From NCBI GenBank assembly GCA_964017065.1, contig OZ024785.1:8059672-8123671 (forward strand): DNA of 64,000 nucleotides. The letters run 5' to 3'. Both the position numbers and the translations under genes were made by a program. The notes under the pieces are model-generated. The model was not told the origin of the DNA and did not search any database. It saw nothing but the letters and a program-made list of their open reading frames with translations. This document shows, in pieces, positions 47,064 through 58,594 of the stretch; position 1 is the first letter of the stretch; each line of letters begins with the position of its first letter. This stretch comes from Haliclona indistincta. Its lineage: Eukaryota > Porifera > Demospongiae > Haplosclerida > Chalinidae.

Positions 47064-47120
47064 GGTGTTGTGCATAGCAGCATGGTGTGCTAGGGTTCAA
47101 TCCCTGGTAAATACTACTTT
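47064..47120 (+). repeat. 3' half of a split tRNA-like (SINE head) sequence
   Basis: gggttcaatccctgg at 47092-47106 is a B-box. The matching A-box half, tctctgtggcgcaatgggta, is at 44602-44621, on the other side of the hAT MITE. Rejoined at GGTGTTGT they give a tRNA-Arg-like head of about 72 nt. The acceptor-stem ends do not pair, so it is a tRNA-derived repeat and not a working tRNA. Confidence 0.55.
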
Positions 47121-47221
47121 TTTGGTTCTTTTTTTTTCACTAAAAATACTGATAGGCAGAGACTAGTGCTCTTACAGCGGGTCAGTAGCGCTGTTAGCCA
47201 CGGGTTTGCGCTGTTAGCTCC

Positions 47222-47362
47222 GTAGGACGACCCTCCCGACGATCCTTAGTTAGTTAGGAAGACACTCCCGACGATCCTTAGTTAGGAAGACACTCCCGAC
47301 GATCCTTAGTTTGGAAGACCCTCCTGACGGTCCTTAGTTAGTTAGGAAGACCCTCCTGGCTT
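47222..47362. repeat. Short tandem repeat, about five units
   Basis: Units of roughly 28-36 bp containing ccctcccgacgatccttag are repeated with small changes, inside the outer element. Confidence 0.85.
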
Positions 47363-47622
47363 TTCGCAGTTAGGCGAAGTGTTTTAAGGTCTTGGGTTTA
47401 GGATTTAGTTTTGTTTAGCACGTGAATACCATAGCAACGAGCGTGACGTAACACATCCGCACTTCAGATTGGGTGAACTTAGTCCATCCCAGTGGTTCAC
47501 CCATACCGAAGGTGAGGTTGGGCTAGGTATGCTCGCTTCTTATACAAAGCTTTCATGCTGATACTAATGGGACCTCATAAACGATTGACCTCATTAATTA
47601 TGTCAATGGTTGCTATGATAAT

Positions 47623-47716
47623 ATTCCATGCCCACCTGGTATGTATACCATTTACACTCGGTATTGTGCTAATAAACCCTCGTGTATATGGTATACACAC
47701 CTGGTAGGCATGGAAT
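47623..47716. repeat. Small foldback MITE at the truncation point of GH5 copy 1
   Basis: attccatgcccacctggtat on the left is matched in reverse by cacctggtaggcatggaat on the right. It ends about 10 bp before the first codon of the truncated cellulase copy, so it may mark the break. The terminal word resembles the end of the MITE at 13305 and 54139. Confidence 0.75.
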
Positions 47717-47725
47717 AACTACTAC

Positions 47726-48304
47726 ATGGACAATGACAAGGTGATTTTCGAGCTATTCAATGAGCCTTTTCCCGATGGTGGACAATGGAACAGCACTGAA
47801 GGATGGAGATGCTTCAGAGAAGGTGGTTCCTGCTCTGGTGTGAACTACCAAGCAGCTGGCATGCAGACCTTGCTCAATGCTGTAAGAGGAACTGGAGCTA
47901 AGAATGTGATTCTAGCTGGGGGCTTGGCTTGGTCTAACTCTCTAGCCCAATGGCTGCAGTACAAACCCACTGATCAGCTCAACAACCTTGGTGCCTCTTG
48001 GCATAGCTACAATTTCAACTACTGCAAGGAAAAGAGTTGCTGGGAGACCTCTGTGGGCAGAGTGAAGGCACAATACCCAGTCGTGGCAACAGAGTTTGGA
48101 GAGAATGACTGTAGTGGAGGATATGTAACTCCTCTCATGCAATGGATGGATTCGGTCGATATGAGCTACCTTGCCTGGACATACAACACATGGGACTGTA
48201 AGTCAGGACCTGCTCTCATTAGCAGCTATGATAATGGGGGCGTACCCACCGGATACGGCACTGCTGTCAAGAACCACTACTCAAAGCTGACTGTGCATGT
48301 CTAA
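47726..48304 (+). pseudogene. 5'-truncated GH5 cellulase copy 1
   Basis: 192 codons almost identical to the second half of the complete gene at 61718-62834. It begins at MDNDKVIFELFNEPF, keeps the acid/base glutamate (NEP) and the nucleophile (ATEFGEND), and ends TVHV with the same stop. It lacks the signal peptide and the first half of the barrel, so it cannot fold as an enzyme. The first ATG is internal methionine of the full protein. It is followed by the same 300-bp spacer and SMB gene as the other copies. Confidence 0.85.
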
Positions 48305-48649
48305 CTACAGCATGGGAATCAAGTTATACTAACAATACTACATAGTGTGAACAGGCGTACATTGTAATTATTGAACATGTACACAATGTGAACAGTTCTT
48401 GGTAACACACACTAAGTATGTTACTTTAACTAAAATTATATTAACAATAGCTATAATTAAACATGCTACCTAACTTGCAACAAGGCTGAACACATGGTGA
48501 TACAGCATGTTGTGGCGTGCAGTGCAAAACATGGTCACATTGCCAGATACATGTATGTAGGAGTCCATATATGGTAAGCCAGACCATTACTGTTCCTGCT
48601 AGTTACGGCACTATCAGTGATCTTCAATAAACTGTCAGTGCTTGCTGCA

Positions 48650-51600
48650 ATGGCTAACACATGTTGCGTTTTAATTGTGCTACTCCTGATAGTGAACTTG
48701 TGCCAGAGTCAAATCTCCTGTGATGAGTCTGAATGTAGAGCTAACTTGACAAGAGTAAACTGCAAGTGTGACAATGATTGTGGACTCTTTAATGACTGCT
48801 GTTCGAACTACACACTAACTAACCAATCACGACCAAGCTATCTGCACCAGCTGTTAGAATGCCAGGGAATGGTAACTATCAACAAGACAGACTTTATTGA
48901 CTTATTATCTCATAGCAGTGTGCTAATGGTGTCAAGATGCCCATCAGAAATGAACAATTCTCAATGCGGCAATCAATCACTCTTCCTACCAGTCACTGAT
49001 CCACGCTCAAACTTCACTTTTCGCAACATCTACTGTGCTCTATGCAACAACATTACCCTGGAACAAGTCGTGCTGTGGGAACCTCAATTCTTTTGTCCTG
49101 ATGTGTCTGTTTTCCACCTACATAATATAACATATGATACTGTTCTAAAGGAATGTGACTTATTGACAATTTCCACTGATCTCCCATTCTCTCGGATTCG
49201 TACATGTGTACCACACATTTCCACGTGCTCTAACACAAGTAGCTCAGAGCTTGAACACAACTGTACCAGCAAATCAGTCAATCTGGTTGTAGATCGGACT
49301 TTTGATGGTGTAAAAGTATACAGGAATCACTACTGTGCACTATGTAATGGAGCTTCTTCCACACAATGCTGGATCAAGTCCCCTCATCCATTTTTTGATT
49401 TCGGTAAGTTACACTTAAAATTCAGGGGCGGTGGCAAGGGGAAGCAATTGTTCCACAGTAGGGAAGCACTGTTCCCCTACTGTACTGTACTCACTCAGCT
49501 GACTACAGATATATAATTGCCTAAACAGCATAGCTACTTAAGTGGAAAGACTTATATGATGTTTTTTATTATTATACAGGACCGTATAAAACAAAATTGA
49601 GTGTATCGTGGAACCACTTCTTGACCATCAATGTAACAGTCTCTGGTTTTCCACCCCCTCCACCCCTTCCACCCCCTCCACCCCCTCCACCCCTTCCACC
49701 CTCTCCACCCCCTCCATCCCTTCCACCCCCTCCACCCCCTCCACCCCCTCCACCCCCTCCACCCCCTCCACCCCCTCCACCCCCTCCACCCCTTCCACCC
49801 CTTCCACCTACTACTAGTCCTAGTCTTCCACCTACTATAGCTACTAGCCCAACACAATTTTGCTCGAGTTTGTATTCTTGCGCAGAAAACAATACAGAAC
49901 GGATATGTAGCTGTGATGAATCATGCTCCTTATATGGAGATTGTTGTCATGACGTACAACAACTGAACAGTACAAGCAATATTAGCAGCGGAAACATTTA
50001 TAATATGGTGTCTTGTGTTCAAACGAGCTTTCCAGACCAACATGGTTATGAGAAGCCAGCTTACTATTACAATGCATACTTCATGGTCACCGCTTGTCCT
50101 CAGCAGTGGGTCTCCTCCCATTCAAACCAACAAACAGCACAGCAAATCCTCCATTCCTGCACTAACTCGTCTCTCTCACCAGTAACTGATCTAACAACCA
50201 ACCTCACCTTTCGCAACACATACTGTGCTCAATGCAACAACATCAATCATACCCAACTAGTGCATTGGAGTGCAAGCTACATCTGTGACACAGACGGCTC
50301 AATCGTTATCAACAGCTTATCAAGTATCAGGAAATATTGCCAAATTTCGGATTTCAGTACCACTGTTAAGACTAGATCTTGCAAAAGACTGGTTTCATCA
50401 TGCCCAAATACTTTTGACAATCAAAGTGTGATATTCCAGTGCAAAAATAATGGATTGGAAATCAACATAGAGGATCAAGTTCTTTTCAAAAACAGGTGGT
50501 GTGCAGAATGCAATGGAGCTATCAATTCTGGATGTTTTGTACTTTGCAGTGAGTGCTTAGCCAATTCTCCTGGACAATTCCCACCACCAAGTAAGTGACA
50601 GTGCTAAATAAAATTGTACTTTCTAGGTAAAAATAAAAATTATGCTGCTGTAATAATAAAGCACCAAAGGTGCAGATGTCTCGGTGGAATGCCACCATTT
50701 CACATACACAGTACTTTAGCTATTATACCTTTCGGTACAGCAAATCAGCAATCACAATGCAGTAATACCCGTACTTATCACCTTGTCTGCTCCTGTAACA
50801 CATGTCATTCCTCTGGTCTTTATATTTATTGTTTAGTGTAGATTAATTTTAATTATCACGATGTTTCTGTTTTATTTCTTGTGCATTTGTTTTGGTTTGT
50901 TGTTGTTCTGGATCTATATAATTATTATCTGTGGAGTCCATCAGCAGTAAACTTGGCTTAATTTTCGGTCTATTGTACTTCCTTTCTGTATGCTGGTGCA
51001 AAGTCTGATAATAATAATAATAAAAATTCAACTCCCACAAAAATATACATATAGTTAGGTTACAGTAGACCCTCACTAATCCGATCAGCCCCGTTCCGGG
51101 GGGTGTTCGGATTAGTGAATTTGTTCGGATTAGAGAAATGGGCGTATTTATTCACTACTGACCACGCCCCTACATGAATTTTCGCGTTTCACGGCAATAA
51201 TGGCGACTACTAGCGCGCAGTTCTCTGTCCACAGCAGGGGCGTAGCTAGGATCTGAACATTGGTCGGGCACTTGGAGCGCACTGCAAAAATGTTGCTCGT
51301 TAATGTTATGGTATACTTGCGTCCTGAAGATCGAAAGTGATGATCAGGGTCCAAGACTGTCGAAGTAGTTAATAAGAGCGCTTGCATGGGCATTATGTAG
51401 GAGTAGCCAGTAGTCTGGGGTTCAGGCAACGTTTGGAATCAAAACAGGAATGGCTGGGCACAGCCTATGATTGGGTGGGCACAGGCCCACCCATAGCTAC
51501 GCCACTGGACTCCAGTGTTGTTCGTGGTCATCTTGTTTACAAGAAGATATGGACACCGCATCTTGGAGAAATTCTGGACCTGCATCCAGAAGTTGGCAAC

Positions 51601-53787
51601 AGGTACGATAGACTTGCTGTCGTAGTCATTGCGCAGCTAGCTCCCTACTGGCGCTCAAATAGTTGGACGCGTACCGATAGAGTTGTCAGAGCGCTTCTGC
51701 AAGTTTTTAAGGGATGGTGGCAGCCTGGCAGGATTGTCTACGCTACGCGCGCAAACACCAATATACTTTTTTTTTTATGGCAATTAAGACAGGTACATGA
51801 TGTAACGAGTAGGTAAAAATAAAAATAAAATTTAAGTAGGACCAATTCAGATTTTGTTAAGAAAAATATTAAAGCAGTTTAACCGGATCCATTGCCCTCT
51901 GCAATGGCTAAAGTTAGAGTATCTGTCTTTAGGTTAAAGGGCTTAGATTTTGTGGATCTGGTTCCTTGCAAGCACATGAGTGTGGAGCGCAGTAGAGCGA
52001 AACTCACTCGACTCCTCAGAAAACCCATTATCTGACCATAGGAAGAATCATGTTTTTCAGCGAGAAGGTTTCCAATTCTTTTCAGAGTCAAAGTAGCGGC
52101 GGGGCCTATTCCTCCAGTACATGCGTATGCCTTATTACACAACAAAAAATTTTTTAATGTAATGATTCATGAATATTAATGAGCCGAATCTTCATTCGGA
52201 TTAGCGAGGGTACGGATTAGGGTTGTTCGGATTAGTGAGGGTCTACTGTATTGACAAAAGCTACTGGTAAAGGGATTGCAAGTTGCTTGACCAGAAATTT
52301 GCTGCTAGCGCATGCGCACAGTACGATTTCTGTACAATTAGTATACAGAAACACGCTATGGGCATGCACTAACAGGAAATAGTTTGTCAAGCAACCTGCA
52401 GTCCCCTGTACAGCAACAGTATATGAATCTTAAACTACAAATTAATTATAATTTTCTTAATCTAGAGTTTGAATTCAGCAGATTTCTTGATGTTACTGGC
52501 ACCGGACAAATAACGCAGAAAGTTCAATACACAATCAGAGTTTACTGCAAACTTGGTGAAGTGTACGATAGAAACACAGGTCAATGCAGGAGTATATTTG
52601 CCCCATTACCCAATATAACTCTCGATTATGAAGACAAGGAATTGAACTATACAGCTGAAGAAACAAACAGTAGCAAGACTACAGACACTATCACACCTAA
52701 TAATGATCCATTCAACTGTACATTAACTCTGATTGCACTAAATTCAAGTGAGTACGTGAGAGTGGATAATCACACAATACTCTACCAAGATCAACCATTC
52801 AAGATTGTCACTCGAGATCATCTTGATAGACCTGTCATCTGCATTAACCTGACTAACAATGGAACACGGTTAGTGAATGCTACTATAGTAGTAACACCAC
52901 TGGCATTCATAGTACTAACATACATTGGTAGTAGCCTCTCCATCCTCGGTAGCATAGCAATTCTACTAACTTATTCTATCTTTCGTGAGCTAAGGTCTCT
53001 GCCCAGTAAGATCCTCATGAACCTAGCCACAGCATTCCTAGTGAGTGATCTACTCATTCTGCTGTATGGTGCATCATCTGTCAGTCCATTCACACTGGAA
53101 GGTACAGCTACAATGGCTATTCTTCTTCACTTCTTTATGCTCAGTCGGTTCAGCTGGATGAGTCTCATGGCATTTGAGTCTTGTAGAGTGTTTGGTCTTG
53201 CTGTCAAACTGCAGTCAGACATTTCAAAGAAATCTAAAACCATACTCCTCATGGCCTATCTGGTCATTGGTTGGGGTCTCCCCCTCACCATCACATTAAT
53301 CACTATTATTATCAACTATGCTACTGATGGTCTAGTGTTGTATGGCGAGACCAGTAATGGTACCGTAGGCCCTCCATGGATCAACCACCCACCCTCTGCT
53401 GCTGTAGCTTTCTTGGCACCTATTGTTCTGGCTCTTCTGTTCAATGCTGCAGCTTTCATAGCATCAAGCGTGCTACTGTGCAAAGCAGCTTTTAGTGAAC
53501 AAAGAAGCGGCAGTAAAAATGGTGCAAACTTGCGTTATTTCCGTGTTATTGTAGCTCTCTTCTCTGTCATGGGTCTGACATGGCTGTTTGGGTTCCTGGC
53601 TCTGATCGGTCAAATGAATTGGGCATGGTACCCATTCATTATTCTGAACAGCTCTCAAGCACTGTGGATCGCTGCCACATTTCTACTGACAAAGAAGATC
53701 ATCAAACTCTACTGTCACAAATTTAAACCAGAAGAAACTAAAACGTTTGAGCTTAAAGACAACAGTAAAAAGAGTCTCAACCATTAA
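48650..53787 (+). CDS. Somatomedin-B adhesion-type 7TM receptor
   Basis: Three exons, 48650-49403, 49580-50590 and 52466-53787, joined in frame: 1028 aa. The signal peptide (MANTCCVLIVLLLIVNLCQS) is followed by a somatomedin-B domain (CKCDNDCGLFNDCC) and a 200-residue Cys-rich module with FRNIYCALCNN and YRNHYCALCNG. A long proline tract and a second SMB domain (CSCDESCSLYGDCC) plus second module follow. Then comes a Cys-poor stalk and seven hydrophobic helices from about AFIVLTYIGSSLSILGSIAI to YPFIILNSSQALWIAATF, including LMNLATAFLVSDLL and MGLTWLFGFLAL, which are class B/adhesion GPCR signatures. Many NxS/T sites. No clear GPS cleavage motif. It is a plasma-membrane receptor with unknown ligand. 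ATG 48650 is preferred; the frame upstream has only GTG. Confidence 0.88.
49649..49818. repeat. Coding minisatellite giving a poly-proline tract
   Basis: Nine-base units ccaccccct/ccacccctt are repeated about 18 times within exon 2 of the SMB receptor and encode nearly uninterrupted proline. The unit length is a multiple of three, so copy changes keep the frame. A long, stiff spacer between the two ectodomain halves is the likely effect. Confidence 0.9.
51061..52250. mobile_element. pogo/Tigger-like element in the last intron of the SMB receptor
   Basis: Ends CAGTAGACCCTCACTAATCC face each other with TA outside (51061-51062 and 52249-52250), the classic pogo/Tigger form. Instead of a transposase it carries foreign pieces: a plus-strand stretch with VRGHLVYKKIWTPHLGEIL and GNRYDRLAVVV near 51517-51640, resembling HIRAN-like proteins, and a minus-strand stretch with GIGPAATLTLKRI and FALLRSTLMCLQGTRS near 51950-52110. 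Both are fragments. Confidence 0.8.
51235..51507. mobile_element. hAT MITE nested in the pogo-like element
   Basis: Starts CAGGGGCGTAGCTAGG and ends ATAGCTACGCCACTG, the common hAT terminal form. Flanks gtccacag and gactccag agree at five of eight bases, an imperfect 8-bp duplication. Confidence 0.75.
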
Positions 53788-53867
53788 AACAACCCACCAA
53801 CTGTGTAACAGTCTTCTAATAGTATAATAAATGTATTTAAACCATAGTATGAATAATTCTCTTTGAT

Positions 53868-54138
53868 GTAACGAGCGTTAATGAGGGCTATAAATCGTGT
53901 ACAGCCCGCACGCGTTTCAAGATGGCCGCCGCGTTCGAGAATCCACAAAGAAACGGCGCTTGGGCTGCTCTGCGGTCTTCCTGCGACGTAAGATAGCCAG
54001 CTAGACGTCAGGCAAGCAGCGCACTATGGTTTAAAGTAGTTATATACCTCACAGTCGGTGTTTAAGCATTTAAAGCCCTTGGGCTACGCCCGCGGGCTTT
54101 AAATCGCTTAAACACCTCCTGATCGGTATATAACTACT
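53868..54138. repeat. Foldback repeat abutting the 54.1-kb MITE
   Basis: The core at 54035-54138 is an inverted repeat: agtagttatatacctcacag ... tttaaagccc against gggctttaaatcgcttaaac ... tatataactact. 53868-54034 holds no gene. Confidence 0.75.
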
Positions 54139-54603
54139 ATTTGTACCATAGGAAGCCTTATTTTCAAAGGCACCACCAGTGGTATATTTCAGATATACCA
54201 TAGAAAGTCACATGATTTCCTGTGGAATAACTAGATATTCCACGGTTTATCATGTGATTTCCTGTGGTATATCTGGATATTCCACGGGAAGTCACATGAC
54301 TCCCACTGGGCAAAAAAGATCATAGAAATGATCTACCTTCCAGAGAGAAAATAGGAAGGGGTGAGAGTTGCGAGTAAACCTCACCAGTAAACTATAAAGA
54401 GTGTGCAAGTCGCCCTTATTTATCCTATAGAAACCTACTGGCATCAGTGGGCCTTGTGGTTGCCATGATACATACCATGCCTACCTGTGGTGTATCATGA
54501 ATACACTCAGCAATAACCATTAATCCCTCTGGCTACGCCCTCGGGATTAATAGTTATTGCTTCGTGTATTCGTGATACACCACGGGTAGGCATGGTATAA
54601 CGT
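54139..54603. mobile_element. Foldback MITE, copy 2 (see 13305-13950)
   Basis: Same family as the element at 13305-13950, with a single pair of palindromic units in place of the tandem array. Both begin tttgtaccataggaagcc and end ggcatggtataac. Confidence 0.85.
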
Positions 54604-54632
54604 ATACTAATCTTGTGCTGTTATCTTTTCAC

Positions 54633-55864
54633 AAGAAAATTAAAAAGATTTCTATCGAAATCAATAGGATGTAGGGTTGTGAAATCTACCACTGGTCCAC
54701 AATGTAAACTAACAAGGAACAAGCATGGAATGGTAACACGATTGACTTGCTAACAGACCATAGATCCCTACATCAGTGGCTACTGTGGTAGACTATAGCT
54801 AATACAGCTATAGTTGCTGTTGACTGACACCAGATGTGCATTCAGCTTGTGACAAAATATTGATCTTATGTACAGCCACTGATGTAGGGATCTATGGTCT
54901 GTTAGCAAGTCAATCGTGTTACCATTTCATGCTTGTTCCTTGTTAGTTTACATTGTGGACCAGTGGTAGATTTCACAACCCTACATCCTATTGATTTCGA
55001 TAGAAATCTTTTTAATTTTCTTGTTTGTGTCTTTTTTTCTTTTTCAGTGAAGTGCAGTTCAATATCATGCACGTACTGAGCTGTCTTTGCTTCCACCATT
55101 GGTTTAGTGTTCCTGTTGCTGATGGCTTTTCTTTATTATTAAGCATTTTAAAATTGTAGCTAAAAATAATCGTTATATCAGCTCGCCTACGCATGCATGC
55201 ATGCATGCAGTGGATACGAGCCCCGCCCACACTTGCTTGTAGAACTGTACGGCGGTTGAAATTATCTGGCAAGCGCAGAATGGTGATCCTATACGAGCTT
55301 ACCGTTCTTCGAAGACTCCAGACAAACTATGTGTTCTCCGTGATCCATACGGCGCGACGATACTCAAGTTAGTGCCTGGTCACGTGCGCTAACCACTGCT
55401 TGGTCACGTGCGTATTGCGCAATCACAATAATGGCGTCTAACACTTAGCCGACAATGGATCACGATCGAGAAATCGCTGAATTTATATCGCCGTTACGCT
55501 AAAAACAAAGTTCAAAAGGCACCTGCCAGGAGAATTTCACGACTGTTCGTGAGTGTTTTGGTCTCAGCACCGCTCGCGTAAAGGCGCTAGGCGCGCTGAA
55601 GAAAGAAGAAGAAAGAAGAAGACGAAGATGACGAAACTCGATTTTCACCGTTTCCAGGTTCGTCACTTTAGCAACAATTTCGAGCAATCTCCTTGCTACT
55701 GTAAGATGGAGCAACGCCAGATAGCAGATCTAAGTGTCTTTGGACGTATAAAATTCATCACCAGGGGAAATATCAGCGTTTGAACGCTAATACATTGTAT
55801 GTAGCCGCCATCTTGTTTTTCCGTTCAACCCTACATAGGGAGTCACTACCGTGCCTCCCTAATA
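54633..55864. repeat. Left arm of a 1.2-kb inverted repeat pair
   Basis: The whole stretch recurs as reverse complement at 57055-58329. Its outer 400 bp (54633-55025) is itself a palindrome with arms starting acaagaaaattaaaaagatt. The inner part contains short frames that are interrupted differently in the two arms, so they are not genes. Confidence 0.85.
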
Positions 55865-55949
55865 TTGTTGTATTAGCTCCAAAAAATGCTCCCTGACTCT
55901 TATGTATTTTTTTAAATCTCCACTGTAAACACCAGTGAATAAATAATAA

Positions 55950-56368
55950 GAGGAACTGGAGCTAAGAATGTGATTCTAGCTGGGGGCTTGGCTTGGTCTA
56001 ACTCTCTAGCCCAATGGCTGCAATATAAACCCACTGATCAGCTCAACAACCTTGGTGCCTATTGGCATAGCTACAATTTCAACTACTGCAAGGAAAAGAG
56101 TTGCTGGGAGACCTCTGTGGGTAGAGTGAAGGCTCAATACCCAGTCGTGGCAACTGAGTTTGGAGAGAATGACTGTAGTGGAGAATATGTAACTCCTCTC
56201 ATGCAATGGATGGATTCGGTCGGTATGAGCTACCTTGCCTGGACATACAACGCATGGGACTGTAAGTCAGGACCTGCTCTCATTAGCAGCTATGATAATG
56301 GGGGCGTACCCACCAGATACGGCACTGCTGTCAAGAACCACTACTCAAAGCTGACTGTGCATGTCTAA
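55950..56368 (+). pseudogene. 5'-truncated GH5 cellulase copy 2
   Basis: Starts abruptly at the codons for RGTGAKNVILAGG and runs to the same TVHV stop. It has lost the NEP acid/base glutamate but keeps the nucleophile (ATEFGEND). A few substitutions set it apart from the other copies. It sits between the two inverted-repeat arms and cannot encode an active enzyme. Confidence 0.85.
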
Positions 56369-56489
56369 CTACAGCATAGGAATGAAACTATACTAACAAT
56401 ACTACGTAGTGTGAACAGGCGTACATTGTATTTATTGAACATGTACACAATGTGAACAGTTCTTGATAACACACACAATGATTGATACT

Positions 56490-58368
56490 TAGCCTCGTAC
56501 CCAGGCGCTAAAAGGGGGTGGAGCGAAGGAAGAAATATGCGCTTGGTATACACTGCATACGCATGCGCGACTAGCGGTGGAATTCCACCGCCGCCGGTTC
56601 CGGTTATCATCGTACACGTTTGTAGTACGTGATGAATATTCATCAGTTTTTTAGCAGTTCGTAAAGCTTTCCTGTTTGCAATCTACTGTCATGACTGTAT
56701 TCTAGCGGCTTTTCTTGAAGCTCTAGCACAAGAGCAGAAGTACAATTTAACAACTGGGTGATCCTGGTAGCGGAAACGAGCGACATCGATTGACAAGAGC
56801 GGCATGAATGACGCGATTACGCCTACTATTGCGTATGCACGCTCACCACAAAGTTATTTGTCGAATCCAGAGCTAGAGCTGACGATCGAGTTGCTACTCA
56901 GTCAGTTGTTTGTAAGCTTAATAATGGAGGCGTGGTCTGAATAACCGCTACCACCTCGGCTACCACGTTTTCATGACATAATCGGAATATTTTACAGTAA
57001 AATAAACGGATATTTAGCGCATGCGTGTGCAGTAGATACAGATACCAGGCGCTTATTAGGGAGGCACGGTAGTGCCTCCCTATGTAGGGTTGAACGAGAA
57101 AACAAGATGGCGGCTACATACAATGTATTAGCGTTCAAACGCTGATATTTCGCCTGGTCATGAATTGTATACGTCAAAAGACACTTAAATCTGCTCTCTG
57201 GCGTTGCCCCATATTACAGTAGCAAGGAGATTGCTCGAAGTTGTTGCTAAAGTGACGAACCTGGAAACGGTGAAAATCGTGTTTCGTCATCTTCGTTTTC
57301 TTCTTTCTTCTTTCTTTCTTTCTTTCTTTCTTTCTTCAGCGCGCCTAGCGCCTTTACGCGAGCAATGCCGAGACCAAAACACCCATGAACAGTCATGAAA
57401 TTCTCCTGGCAGGTGCCTTTTGAACTTAGTTTTTAGCGAAACGTCGATATAAATTCCGCGATTTCTCGATTGTGATCCATTGTCAGCTAAGTGTTAGACG
57501 CCATTGATGCGATTGCGCAATACGCACGTGACCAAGCAGTGGTTAGCGCACGTGACCAAGCACTAGCTTGAGTATCGCCGCGCGCCTTATGGATCACGGA
57601 GAACACATACATGTACATTTATTTGTCTGGAGTCTTCGAAGAACGGTAAGCTCGTATAGGAACACCATTCTACGCGTGTATACGCTTGCCAGATAATTAC
57701 AACCGCCGTACATGTCTACAAACAATTGTGGGCGGGGCTCGTATCCACTGCATGCATGTGTAGGCGAGCTGATATGTACAGCATAACAATTATTATTAGC
57801 TACAAGTTTAAAATTCTTAATAATAAAGAAAATCCACCAACAACAGGAAAACTAAACCAATGGTGGAAACAAAGACAGCTCAGTACGTGCATGATATTGA
57901 ACTGCACTTCACTGAAAAAGAAAAAAAGGACACAAACAAGAAAATTAAAAAGATTTCTATCGAAATCAAAAGGATGTAGGGTTGTGAAATCTACCACTGG
58001 TGCACAATGTAAACTAACAAGGAACAAGCATGGAATGGTAACACGATTGACTTGCTAACAGACCATAGATCCCTACATCAGTGGCTGTACATAAGATCAA
58101 TATTTTGTCATAAGCTGAATGCACGTTAGGTGTCAGTCAACAGCAACTAGCTGAACTAGCTATAACCAACCACAGCAGCCACTGATGTAGGGATCTATGG
58201 TCTGTTAGCAAGTCAATCGTGTTACCATTCCATGCTTGTTCCTTGTTAGTTTACATTGTGGACCAGTGGTAGATTTCACAACCCTACATCCTTTTGATTT
58301 CAATAGAAATCTTTTTAATTTTCTTGTTTCTTCTCTGATCTCCTCACTAGCGCCTGGGTACGAGGCTA
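56490..58368. mobile_element. Insertion with perfect 21-bp inverted ends and 10-bp target duplication
   Basis: Both ends read TAGCCTCGTACCCAGGCGCT (plus one base) and are flanked by GATTGATACT (56480-56489 and 58369-58378). The uninterrupted spacer sequence around it is seen downstream of the other GH5 copies. It contains the right arm of the large inverted repeat and about 560 bp of unique sequence, without a transposase. Confidence 0.85.
57055..58329. repeat. Right arm of a 1.2-kb inverted repeat pair
   Basis: Reverse complement of 54633-55864 with scattered differences and a tttc simple repeat at 57300-57340. The outer 390 bp is again palindromic. Confidence 0.85.
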
Positions 58369-58594
58369 GATTGATACTTTAAACTAAAATTACATGTATA
58401 TTAACAAGAGCTATAATTAAGCATGATACCTAACATCTGAACTCATGGCGATACAGCATGTTGTGGCGTGTAATGCAAAACATGGTCACATTGCCAGATA
58501 CATGTATGTAGGAGTCCATGTACGGTAAGCCAGACCATTACTGTTCGTTACGACACCATCAGTGATCTTCAATCAACTGTCAGTGCTTGCTGCA

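Larger units (their letters stand above)
44466..47490. mobile_element. Outer DNA element with 49-bp inverted ends, holding nested insertions
   Basis: The left end (44466) begins GGGATAGACTAAGTTCACCC and the right end (47490, reverse complement) GGGATGGACTAAGTTCACCC. The match runs 49 bp with four differences, ending in acgtcacg. I see no clear target duplication. Almost all of its 3 kb consists of later insertions. No transposase. Confidence 0.75.

Noticed and set aside
44602..47120. A functional tRNA-Arg gene
   Set aside because: It is split by 2.4 kb of transposon and the acceptor-stem halves do not pair.
49552..49892. Minus-strand poly-Gly and Arg-Gly-Trp open frames
   Set aside because: They are the antisense of the poly-proline minisatellite in the receptor exon.
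55499..55783. Protein frames in the left inverted-repeat arm
   Set aside because: The corresponding frames in the right arm are broken differently, so there is no sign of coding constraint.
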